NCBI GenBank assembly: GCA_050084985.1 | Contig: JBITNC010000001.1 | Span: 15,252,001-15,316,000, forward strand | From: Nageia nagi | Lineage: Eukaryota > Pinophyta | Length of the DNA stretch: 64,000 bases | Reading direction: 5' to 3' | Shown: positions 23,216 through 33,850 of the stretch, piece by piece | How the letters are laid out: each line of letters begins with the position of its first letter | How positions within the stretch are numbered: the stretch's first letter is position 1 | Notes under the pieces: generated by a model | Told to the model about the DNA's origin: nothing | What the model saw: the letters and a program-made list of their open reading frames with translations, nothing else | Database searches by the model: none | Position numbers and translations under genes: made by a program

Positions 23216-24494
23216 AGTTTGATTTCTAAAAGTTCGAGAGGAATGGATATTTTTTTATAGAAAAAAAAAATGATATATTTAAATTTTGTTATTGGTAAGA
23301 TTTTTATATAGAATATTCTGTTTTCATAATAATAATGTTTTATTTTGTGAAGATAGATGTAAATATACGTGTAATTTTAAGATGATGATAAGAGTATTGT
23401 TTTTCTTAAATTAATTATTGTTCTTATATTTGTAATTATTAAAATATTAAATAGACATGATCACAAATATAATAAAATATTAAATAGAGAGGATCAATAA
23501 ATCAAGAATCATGATGAATAGTATAATTGTTTTTTTTTTTTTTGGTGAAAATTAAATAATGGTTTGTACTAGGTAAATTTTTTAATATAGTCTATGGTGT
23601 TGGTACAATATATTAATTATCCTATGAATGATGGGTTTTAACAAGATCTCCAAAACCTCCAAAAAAAAAGAAAAAAAAGATGTACCATAGTATATCATGC
23701 AAATCATAATATGCCACCATATAGCTACAAGACAATTGGGCTTCTCTAATCTATTACATACTGCAATGGTTTTTAACATGGTCCTGTAACATGTTTCAAA
23801 TATTCTAAATAATGTTTATCCCTTCAATCTGCAATTTGATTTTACAATTCTATTATAATATTGTTGCATCTACATTTCAACCAGATTGCATCTTCGATTT
23901 TCAAACTTTTTAAGTTGAAAAGCCTTTACTCAATCCAAAGGTAGACTAGGTACCATTTGATATGTCTTCCATTGTCTTTTTTTCCCTTATCTCCAAGTGA
24001 AAAGATCTTCCTCTATGTGATTTTCTCATGTTTCGAGTCTTTATCATGTTTGTTGTCGTTCTTATTGAAATTTCATTTTTGTTATGCAATTGTGTACTAT
24101 TCATTATCTTCCTCTATATAATTATGCTCTTTATTTGGCCTTTTCCTTTTATGAATAACTTCCCATGATTCATCTAACTTTACTAGTTTTTTTTATGGTT
24201 GTCTCCATCTCTATTTGATCCTCCATTTCAATTTCTTCTATTCTTACTTCGTCCCTTAGTGCATGACTAGATGACCCTTCATCAATTAGAATTGATGCTT
24301 AAAAAGGATTTGAATATTCAATATTATCTTATTCTAAAGGATCGAGAATTTTGTTCTCTTATTATTAATCCTAATGAATGTTTGGTTGTGATTGAGCTTC
24401 TTATGATAGATTTTGAATAGGTCTCTAATCCTTTCTTAGTTTATTTGGTTATGTATTCCTTCCTAGGAAATCTTAGGCATAATGATCAAAAATG

Positions 24495-24536
<42 letters not shown>

Positions 24537-25164
24537 CATTTTAAAGGAAGATATTTGACATAGACTATTTGTTGCTCCTAAGCTCCTCCATCTTCTTCTT
24601 CAAGGAAATGTTTATTTTGAAATTCCTTCGTTATGTTTATATTGATACAAAAGCAAGTATTCATCATCCTAATTTTGATCATATTAAATATTTATATCTG
24701 ATGGATCTCATATAATATAAGGGAAATCATTGGATATTAATATAAAAATGATATAAAATATAGATAATACATATCTTATGCAACCTTTGTTGTTAAAAAA
24801 TCACCCTTTTATGGGGGTTATCTTTAGCTTATATGTTATAGTAAATATGTAATTATCCTTACAGAATTCACCTTTTTTGCATAGGGTGATATTAAACAAG
24901 CAAGGTATCACAACCTTCTTATGGGCTTGCACAAGTTAGACTAACATCATACCTAACAAGTATTATCATTTTTGGTTACTTTACAACAATCAACTTATTC
25001 TTATACCCTATAAGCATAAGCATGATAAGATGTCGAATTAGGCTTCAATATGCTATATAAGATAATAATGAATTTACGATTTCTTATAACATTGTAGATA
25101 TTTCTTTACAAAGTATAGTAGCAGGGTTAACACTCTTGGTCTTAATGGTGATCTAGTTATCGAT
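23216..25164. other. AT-rich intergenic stretch upstream of the PPR gene
   Basis: Contains the presumed promoter of the PPR gene near 23216. Apart from an AT microsatellite and several poly-A/T runs I see no coding domain or element boundary. Confidence 0.5.
24501..24534. repeat. (AT)17 microsatellite
   Basis: Seventeen uninterrupted AT units. Confidence 0.95.
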
Positions 25165-25788
25165 AAATTTTGGGGGTGTTAGAGGTTTAGGAGGAGTTAC
25201 TGTACTTATCCAAAATTAACTTAAAGGATCTATAAATTTTGTATCTTTAGATCACTACTCTAGATTCTTATGGATTAAAATCCATTGTCATTAATCATTC
25301 AATAATATATTCATTACCATTTGTTATTTCCTCCCAACCATGTCTGATTTTGTTATTCATATTGATGGAGACCCTTACCATGATCTTTGTGAGGACATCA
25401 TTAGGTATGTGATGTTATGGGAAGTGTTACTTTTGGGATACTTCAATACCCACACTAGCTCTATGCAAGTGCATCTTTACGATCTTATAGAGAATGAATC
25501 ACAAACCCATAAACTAGATCTCAAAGATCTTATCTTTTTGAGAACTTCCATTGACTTATAACTTACAATGTATAAGAAACATCTTTTGGAGTTGGATGAA
25601 TCCAATAGACTCATCATTTTGAACAGACTATCTCACTTTTCATATTATGGGGGCTTACCTACTTTACCCGTAATAGTGGATCTAGTACTATGGATTACAC
25701 CCTATGTTCCACCACCCTCATCTTACTCATTTCTCACTTCAATATCTTTGATTTCCCCCATATTTGATCTGCTACTTTACACTCTCGA
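25165..25788 (+). pseudogene. LINE-type endonuclease fragment
   Basis: Broken plus-strand frames give RGLGGVTVLIQNQ-like sequence, then LWIKIHC, then YFLPTMSDFVIHIDGDPYHD, then VLLLGYFNTHTSSMQ, then LLELDESNRLIILNRLSHF. This is the order of conserved blocks in the apurinic-type endonuclease of plant LINEs: G-G-V, W-x-x-x, C-Y-F-P-P, G-D-F-N-x-R, and L-L-x-L-C-x-x-x-x-L-x-I-L-N-G. The catalytic D of GDFN is Y here (GYFN) and there are stops, so it is inactive. The fragment ends at 25788 where a minus-oriented LTR begins. No LINE reverse transcriptase is present. Confidence 0.65.
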
Positions 25789-26307
25789 TGATGGAATTGC
25801 AGGATTCCATAATCAAGATCACCTTGAAGGATTCCATAAATCTTCAATGCAAGAACCATAATTTCATGCATAATGAGATACACCATATATAGTGGTTCCT
25901 CCATCATGGAAGTACATCCACTTGAACCATCTTTTAAATTATTTCTCATAAGTATACTCTTTTACAAATTCTCAAGAATTCTTCCACAATAATTCTCTTA
26001 CAAAATTCCTACAAGAGCAATCATACAACCCTATAACCCTAGCATTTTCATGCTTCGCAAAGTGTTTAATCTCAAGGAGAGGGCCCTTTATTTATAAACC
26101 AAAATTCTCCATTGTATCACCTTGTTAACCATTATATAAAATCATGACATGAATCACCCTTTCACCCAAGGGGCATGCTCATGAGATGGAGTGTAGGACA
26201 AGTTACATTATTATATTCATTAAATACTTAAGATATCTAAGGATACCCTTAAGTATTAAGTGAATTACATTAAGAGACCTTACAATAATGTATTATAAAT
26301 TCTAACA
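25789..26307 (-). mobile_element. LTR of non-autonomous copia-like element (minus copy)
   Basis: On the minus strand it begins TGTTAGAATTTATAATAC at 26307 and ends ATTCCATCA at 25789, 519 bp. It matches the LTRs at 27719-28199 and 32963-33431 along its length, including the TATAAATA region and GGAACCACTATATATGG. A purine stretch AAAAGGGAG precedes its start, so it is a 3' LTR. It interrupts the LINE fragment. Confidence 0.8.
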
Positions 26308-27713
26308 CTCCCTTTTAATGCAATATTAAGGTAGAGAGTCGAGAAGATAAAGATAGAAAGAGTAAGAGAGTTCTCCTCCATAGAAATACAAGAAGAGATG
26401 AGAATTTATAAGAAATTAATAGAATTTAAATGGTTCTACAAGGCTCAACTACTTAACCATTGTAACAAATAGTTTACAATACAATAATTAACTACAAATG
26501 GTTTCAAAGTATAAGTAGTAGTCATCTAATAAGTTGACATGATAAGCCTCCACAAGCTTGCATACCCAAAGTAAGTAACTTGCAATTTTTAGAAGAAACA
26601 TCCAAGCTACAAGCAACTCATAACAAAACCAGTAAGATACATTGTTAAACACATATGCACAATATCAAAAGATGATTTACATCATCAACTATGATATCTA
26701 AGAATATCACATGTGCATACTAACAAGTCTTAATATATTATATCATATGTGCAATATGATATATAAATATCCAAATATACATAATATCAAATGCACTAGT
26801 GATGCACTATCAAATAAGGACATATAAAATATCCACAAGTGCATAAAATATACACAACATGACCACCATTCATAAAAAAAATATTTTTAATTTTATTTAT
26901 TTTAGATCATTATTAGTGTTTATTTTTAGTATGGAAGTGTTATCATATCATAACATTTCCTTTCTTCTGCTTGATGACAACTTCACCTATCAAATACTCA
27001 TGTGATCATGTTACCTATACCATAAATTATCAAATATCAACTTGATCAAAAATATCATAGGCAATGCATAAGCCACATGTCAAAGATGCATAAATTTTTA
27101 TCTATTTACAAATATGTTACTTTAGAAGTTTAAGCTCTCTTTCAACAATATTGTAGCATAGATGAATAACAAGCCACAACATGCAAACTTGGCTATGCCA
27201 CTAGTCAAGATGCATAAGCCATAAAATACCAACTTGACTATACTAGTCAAGATGCATATGATAGAATAAGGTAGCATTAATCCAATAACATGGATTCAAA
27301 TTTTATAAATAAATTACGAATTGGAGAAGGATGAACATTTTTAACCACTTCAACAATTTGCAATCATTGAGAAAGGCAAACCTTTTTAACTACTCTAATA
27401 TAACATCCCAACATAGAAGTAAACCATATGGTAGAATAAATAGTGCACAAATATGCTAAGCCAATACTTATAGTCACTTATTGTATACACAATACAACAT
27501 CCCTCTTAAGGATAAAGCAATCATGATAAGAATTCATACTTCAATCCTTCTTGAGGATAATTTACCAACAAAAAGTGATTAAGGTTTAGGTAAAAATATT
27601 AATAAAGTTTTTATTTCGATGGACAATAACTGTAAAGTTACATTCAAAATTTTCTCTTTGATAAAAGATGCTTGGATTTTTAAATATGCTTTGTTATAAA
27701 GTTAATAACTCTC
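26308..27713 (-). mobile_element. Internal 3' part of the minus copia-like element
   Basis: Matches, in reverse, the plus-strand stretch of roughly 31650-32962, with shared landmarks such as GCATAAGCCACATGTCAAA and ACTCTCTTACTCTTTCT. It has no reading frame of note. It ends where the plus-oriented element starts. Confidence 0.6.
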
Positions 27714-27718
27714 CCTTT

Positions 27719-28199
27719 TGTTAGAACTTGTATTGTAGTACTGTAAGGTATCTTAATGTAATTCACTTAATATTTAAAGGTATCCATAGATACCTTAAGT
27801 ATTTAGTGAATATGATAATGTAACTTGTCCTACACTCCATCTCATGAGTATGCCCTTGGGTAAAAGGGTGATGCATGCCATGACTTTGTATAATAGTTAA
27901 TAGGGTGATAAAAAAGAGGATTTTGGCCTATAAATAGAGGGTCTTCTCCTTTATATTACTCACTTGTAGAAGCATGAAAATGCTAGTATTATAGAGTTGT
28001 AAGAATGCTCTTATAAGAATTTTGTAGAAGAGTTCACTTGTGAGAAATAATAGAAAAGATAGTACAAATGGATGTACTCCCATAATGGAGAAAACACTAT
28101 ATATGGTGTGTCTCATTGTGCATGAAATTATGTTTTTGTGTTGAAGATTTATGGAATCCTTCAAGGTGATCTTGGTTATGGAATCTTTCAACTCCATCA
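27719..28199 (+). mobile_element. 5' LTR of coding-less copia-like element
   Basis: 481 bp from TGTTAGAACTTG to CTCCATCA. A TATAAATAGAGGG lies at 27929 and the primer-binding site follows at 28202. Flanking CCTTT (27714-27718) is one base off the CTTTT after the 3' LTR, consistent with an old target duplication. Confidence 0.8.
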
Positions 28200-28201
28200 T
28201 G

Positions 28202-28214
28202 TGGTATCAGATCC
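28202..28214 (+). promoter_or_regulatory. Primer-binding site
   Basis: TGGTATCAGATCC, two bases after the LTR end, matching the 3' end of initiator tRNA-Met at most positions. Confidence 0.75.
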
Positions 28215-29992
28215 ACCCTTGGAGATCTTTCATTCATCTTGTGAGGTAAAATCATATTAAGGTATCATTTTTTCTTTTCACACTCTTATATTTTCTAAGC
28301 TTTCTTCTAAAAATTAGCTCTTCTAAATTTTTATTTTACACATAAGCCTTTTTTGGTTAAAATTAATTTTTTTCCTTGCAATTACGCTTATGTGTTAAAA
28401 AAAGGGGCTTCTTGGTGTAAGACTAGCTTAAAAATAAGAAAGATTTTGTTGCTTTCTAATATTTTTTTTGCTTATCAAGATCCTCTTTTGAAGATACTTA
28501 ACCTTTTTTAGAGAGGTTTAGTATGTAATTTTTTTTAAGTATTGCTTGCAAATATTTTATTTAAAAGTTGTAAAATTTGCAAATTCTTTTTACAACTTTG
28601 TTACAAAAATATTCTATACATTTTTTGGTATACAAAAAAAGGGGGATGAAAATAAAATATGCAAATTATTATCTCTATAAGAGTAACATTTATAAATTTG
28701 TATTTTTTTTGAATAAGTTTATTTATTTACAAAGATAAATACAATTTTTTACCAATATGATTATTAAAATATTGTATTTACTGTAAAATACAAGGAAAAG
28801 GTATTTTTTTATAAGGTATTGGACCTTCATCAAAAATAGTGAATAAATTTATATTTAAAATATTTAAATAATTTTAAAGGGGACTGTATTTGTTTATGGG
28901 GGAAGAAGAGTTAATCTAAAAGCCTAGCGCAAACCTGCCATGGTAAGCCAGAGAGAGAGAAGGGAGTAGATGGAGGAGCATGTTGAGCCACTAGGGGATG
29001 TCTCTTTCACGTATGTGAATGCCATGGGGTTATATTGTAGTTGATTAGCGGATTCTAAATGCATTTCAGTGTAAAAAATCAATAGATAAAGCTCCCAAAT
29101 TTTGTATGGACATGAGATAGAGAACCTTAGAGTTCATATCAGAGGAGATCTTCGGGATATTTTTCAATGAGAGAGCGATGTTAAAGTGTAGAGGTATGAC
29201 AGTTCATATCGAGCATTTGGTATACATAGAAGAGAAGGGGATCAATTACCAGCACAGAGGATGAACTCGGCCCTTGAGTAGCTCATCTAAAGCAAGCAAG
29301 TGTTCTCGTTGTTGCTACATTTTCCATCTCTGACTAAAATACGCACACTCTTCTTGTTGGTAATATTGATGTTAGGAAATATGGAATGTTATCTACAATA
29401 GTTTCTAAATTGATTACTTAAATCATATCATATGTCTATGATGTCTACATGATGTTTGATTTTCTGAATTCGTAGAAAGGATGAAAGAGCGGTCTTGTCT
29501 AGGGATGCATATTTGAGACCCAAAAATCATCCTAAAAATTAACAACAATAGGGATTAGAGGGAATGTAGTGTGATTATTGTTTGACTTATACTTTTTGAT
29601 ACTCTTTCAATAAAATTTCTCTGCATCTCTTCTAAGCTGAATGTATTGGATTATTGATTGTACAATCTTCATTGATGCATTTATGTTTCAATTTGTGTAC
29701 CAATGTTAAAATATTTAAACAAACATATACGACTGTGTCATAAATTAGTCTAGTAAAAATACTAAACGATAGTACAATAATCCAGGTACTAAAGGAGACT
29801 AAAGAGTAGGTAGGATACTTCCATTGTCTGCATTATAAGTTTGTTTAAAATAGTCATACAATATTTTAATCAATTTTTGTGATGTATAGTTTGAGTGTTA
29901 TAATCCTTGAGATGGTGATAGAAAAAAAGCTTTGAGTTTCTGATAAAAGAAAGGTATAGTAAGAGAGACCAAAGGAGGATTATTTTAAGTAC

Positions 29993-30240
29993 TACGATGT
30001 TGAATGGATAGAGTACCTGAACTTACGCTGCTCGTTGAACTACAATGAAACACACATTAGAATCTTCGCCAAGCAGCATTACAGTTGCGGATCAAATAGG
30101 GGAAGGTCCCTCAATCTCAATTACCCATACATGGTGGTAATACTTTGGTCTTCTATGGTGAAACTGAGTAGAACCGTTACTAATGTCGGGCCTGTGGGTT
30201 TGTCATACAAAGAGAGTGTTTTTATGCCTCCATTTTTGTA
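29993..30240 (+). pseudogene. Subtilisin-like protease (subtilase) C-terminal fragment
   Basis: An open frame of about 82 codons reads YDVEWIEYLNLRCSLNYNE, then IRIFAKQHYSC, then SLNLNYPYMVV, then SRTVTNVGPVGLSYKESVFM. This is the order found in plant cucumisin-type subtilases just after the catalytic domain: Y-L-x-F-L-C-x-x-x-Y, then D-L-N-Y-P-S, then the fibronectin-III-like R-T-V-T-N-V-G. The catalytic Asp, His and Ser domains are absent and the frame stops at 30238-30240. It sits inside the non-autonomous copia-like element, so it is either captured or a target fragment. It cannot be active. Confidence 0.75.
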
Positions 30241-30372
30241 GGCGATGGTCTCTTTTTATTGGCGTAATAATTAGGGCGACTGAAACATGTAATGGCCAGG
30301 GTGACTGCAATACGGCATTCAACCTGCTTCCTCCTCGCAGTCCTGCGTACTCCTCTCTGCACGCTAAGATAT

Positions 30373-30456
30373 GTCTTATCTGTACCGACCTCTCATGGAC
30401 TATGATAATTTTAAGTCTTATCTGTACCGACCTCTCATGGACTATGATAATTTTAA
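30373..30456 (+). repeat. Exact 42-bp tandem duplication
   Basis: Two copies (30373-30414 and 30415-30456) beginning GTCTTATCTGTACCGACC with no mismatch seen, so a recent duplication. Confidence 0.92.
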
Positions 30457-31668
30457 GGTACCAAAGGCATGGATTCCCATTACTCGCTTTTTTAAATTGC
30501 AAGTATTTATGAATAATATGAAGAACTTTTTTAAAAAGCACCATTACAGAAACGACTTGGCATTGTACCTGACACCATCCTGAGAAAGGATCGAGCCCCA
30601 TGCATAGTTGCCGCCATAAAAATTATTTAAATCAACCCTACCAAATTCAGGTCCGAGAGGAAGAATATGCACAATCTTAAATAGTTTCTATGGGATCTGA
30701 ATCTATTATTGGAGCAAATTTATGAATAATATGAAGAACTTTTTTGGCTTGAGCAGAGTTCATGTTTGAAGGATTTTTTCCCCTTCATAACGCATACCAG
30801 AGATATCTATATACCTGCAGTGATCGTGCCAACTACTTCGAATACTCGAGCTAACGTTTATGAGCATTTGTTCTCTTTTCGATAGATTGGAAATGGCCTA
30901 GTAGATACTTAAATGTATTCTTTAATATTTTTTACTACAAGAAATTTTATATATAAAAAAGATACATTTAAAATAGGAGGAGGATTTATTTATTTTCCTC
31001 TAAATTAATTTTTTAAAGGAACTAATTTCTTTTAAAAGAAAAAAAAAAGACTTTTTTGTTTCCTTTAAAAGGAGGAGGAGAGTAAATTTAATTTACTAAG
31101 AAAAGTTTTTTTCCTCTCCTTTAACTAACCTTGTCTTGAAAAGGTAAATAGGATATGACTAATGTATTTTTACAAGATTGATATTTTTTAAAATAAAAAA
31201 TGGATCTTGTTTCATGTGAAACCTTCTAAAACGGATTAAGTGTTGAACCAAATCTTTAATAGGTCACTTAAAAAGCTCAAAATATGGCTAGAAATATAAA
31301 GTTGAGTATGTTTCTCTTTGCCAAATTTAAAGGTCATAATGAACCTTCAAACTTCTCTTCATTCTTATGGAAGTTATGAGATTAGACCTTAATGAACCCA
31401 TGTAAATGGAACTTAGTACTAAGTCCCATATCAAATTGAGGGGAATATAATTGGAAATAAAATGGTTAAGTTTAAAAGGTCAAGTTAAGAAATATGAAGC
31501 AAAGATTAAGAGTCATACTCAAAAGTATAAAATTCATCTTTTTGCTCAAAGTACAAGATGTTATAATCCTTGCACTTTCAACAACCCAATGTTAAAAGAT
31601 AATCAAGTATGAAAAGTCTCTTTGATGACTTAGATAACTTGATCTTAACCCTTCTTTATACATGCATA

Positions 31669-31863
31669 CCACATTGTTTGCTTCTATGTTGATGGAAGAA
31701 TATCCATGTTTATGGATATATTCCACATTGTTTGCTTCCATGTTAATGGAAGAATATCCATGTTTATGGATGAATGCCACATTGTTTGCTTCCATGTTGA
31801 TGGAAGAATATCCATGTTTATGGATGAATGCCACATTGTTTGCTTCCATGTTGATGGAAGAAT
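31669..31863 (+). repeat. 54-bp tandem repeat, about 3.6 copies
   Basis: Unit starts at 31669, 31723, 31777 and 31831 begin CCACATTGTTTGCTTC. Each unit holds two small palindromes, TCCATGTTGATGGA and TCCATGTTTATGGA. Because 54 is a multiple of three, several frames stay open, which creates spurious 18-residue protein repeats. Confidence 0.93.
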
Positions 31864-32953
31864 GATGAAGTGGTTAAAAAGGTTTGCCCTTCTCCATGAC
31901 TACAAAATTGTAGGAGTGCTTAAAAGGGTTTGTCCTTCTCCAAAATTATAATTTTTTGATGGAATTTGAATCCATGTTATTGAATTAGTGCTACCTTATT
32001 CCATCATATGCATCTTGATTAGTAGCATAGTCAAATGCGCATTTTATGGTTTGAGCATTATGATTAGTGGTATAATCAAGTTTACATGTTATGGCTTGTT
32101 TTTCATCTATGCTATAATATTATTGAAGGAGAATTTAAACCTTCAAATCAACATGTTTGTAAATAGATAAGAACTTATGCATATTTGACATGTGGCTTAT
32201 GCATTGCTTGTGATATTTTTTCGATCAAGTTACCATTTAATAATTTTGATATGGTTAAGATAACATGATCACATGAGTCTTTAATAAGTAAAGTTGTCAT
32301 TAAGAGGGAGAAAAGAAATGTTATGATATGATGACACCTTTTATACTAAAATGAAACAAATAATGATTTAAAATAAATAAAAGTAAAAATCATTTTTTTT
32401 ATGATGATTGGTGATCATCTTGTACATTTTTTGTGCACTTGTGGATATTTTGTATATCCTTATTTGATAGTGCATTTATGTATCACTTGATTGATAGTGT
32501 ATTTGATATTATCTATATTTAGATATTTATATTGCACATATGATATGATATATCAAGAATTGTTAGTATGCACATGTGATATTCTTAGATATGATAATTG
32601 ATTATGTATGCCATATTTGATGTTGTGAAATGATTTATTTTACTAGTTTTGTTATAAGCTATTTGTAGCTTGTAGGTTTTTATTAGAGATTATAAGTTAC
32701 TTTGGGTATGCAGGTTCATGAAGACTCATCATGTCAACTTATTGGATGATTACTACTTGTACATTAAAATTATTTGTGTTTAATGATTGTATTGAAAACT
32801 ATTTGTTAAATGGTTAAGTAGTTGATCCTTGTCGAACCATCTAAATTTTATTACTTTCTCACAAATTCTTATATCTGCTTATATTCCTATGGAGGAGAAC
32901 TCTCTTACTCTTTCTCTCTCTGTCTTTTCAACTTTATATCCCAATATTGTATT

Positions 32954-32962
32954 AAGGGGGAG
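32954..32962 (+). promoter_or_regulatory. Polypurine tract
   Basis: AAGGGGGAG directly before the 3' LTR. The identical tract precedes the 3' LTR of the coding copia element at 52161. Confidence 0.8.
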
Positions 32963-33431
32963 TGTTAGAAATTATAATGCATTATTGCAAGGTCTCTTAA
33001 TGTAATTCACTTAATACTTAAGGGTATCCTTAGATACCTTAAGTATTTAGTAAATATGATAATGTAACTTATCCTACACCTCATATCATAAGCATGCCCT
33101 TTGGATAAAAGGGTGATGCATATCATAACTTTGTACAATGGTTAGTAGGGTGATCTAAGGTAGAATTTTGGCCTATAAATAGAGGGCCCTCTCCTTGAGA
33201 TTACACACTTGAAGAAGCATGAAAATGTTAGTCTTGTAGAGTTGTAGGAATGCTCTTGTAGAATTTTTATAGAAGAGTTTGCTTGTGAAAAATAATAGAA
33301 AATATGGTTCAAGTGGATGTACTCTCATGATGGAGGAACCTCTATATATGGTGTGTTTCGTTGTGCATTATATTGAAGATTTATGGAATCCTTCAAGGTG
33401 ATCTTAGTTATGGAATCTTTTAATTCCATCA
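32963..33431 (+). mobile_element. 3' LTR of coding-less copia-like element
   Basis: 469 bp from TGTTAGAAATT to ATTCCATCA, with TATAAATAGAGGGC at 33174. It differs clearly from its 5' partner by substitutions and small indels, so this insertion is older than the copia at 43978. Confidence 0.8.
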
Positions 33432-33535
33432 CTTTTAAGGATAACTTCATTAATAATTATAACATATATAAATTTATCTTTGTTAAGATCATTATAATAA
33501 TAGTAATGAACCTAATTTTCAGGATCTAATTTTTA

Positions 33536-33834
33536 CACCTTAAAAATCAACTCAGAACTAACTCTAATCCTAATAAACCCTTATGTAATGAGCATTTTTT
33601 AAAAATCAATATACAAATATATATGTATAATCAATAATGAAGGTTTAGAAGTTACTTGTGAACTGTGAGATTGAGATCACTTAATGGTTCCAATTAGCTT
33701 CTAAACTTTCATTATTGAATGTCTATGTGTATTTGTATATTGGTTTTAAAAAATAATTATGCTTATTACATAAGAATTTATTAGGATTCGAGTTAGTTCA
33801 GAGTTTATTTTTAAGGTGTGAAAATCAAATCTTG
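33536..33834. repeat. Head-to-head LTR ends forming an inverted repeat
   Basis: Two arms of about 150 bp are inverted copies meeting near 33693. The left arm reads as the end of an LTR on the minus strand and the right arm as the same LTR end on the plus strand. The right arm also matches 63180-63326. The right arm leads into the primer-binding site at 33835. Confidence 0.7.
33694..33834 (+). mobile_element. Truncated 5' LTR end of outer gypsy element
   Basis: Last part of an LTR, homologous to the end of the LTR at 59462-63341 (shared CATTATTGAATGTC and GTATATTGGTTTTAAAAAA stretches). The rest of the 5' LTR is missing, replaced by the inverted arm. Confidence 0.6.
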
Positions 33835-33850
33835 ATATTTGGTATTAGAG
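33835..33850 (+). promoter_or_regulatory. Primer-binding site of outer gypsy
   Basis: TTGGTATTAGAGCC, close to the initiator-tRNA-Met complement, immediately after the LTR end. Confidence 0.65.

Larger units (their letters stand above)
27719..33431 (+). mobile_element. Non-autonomous copia-like LTR element with host gene fragment
   Basis: LTRs of 481 and 469 bp enclose 4763 bp with a primer-binding site and a polypurine tract but no gag, protease, integrase, RT or RNase H. The LTRs and the last 250 bp of internal sequence resemble those of the coding copia element at 43978-52646, so it probably used proteins of that lineage. The interior carries a subtilase fragment (29993-30240), a 42-bp duplication and a 54-bp repeat array. 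The stretch 28215-29990 shows no other recognisable content. Confidence 0.75.

Noticed and set aside
30183-30512. Possible EGF-like or thaumatin-like piece (CNGQGDC)
   Set aside because: A single short Cys motif without the rest of either domain.
31592-31951. Repeated 18-residue frames on both strands
   Set aside because: Created by the 54-bp tandem repeat, whose length is a multiple of three.
27714-33436. A perfect target duplication for the coding-less element
   Set aside because: CCTTT and CTTTT differ by one base, so I report it only as compatible.
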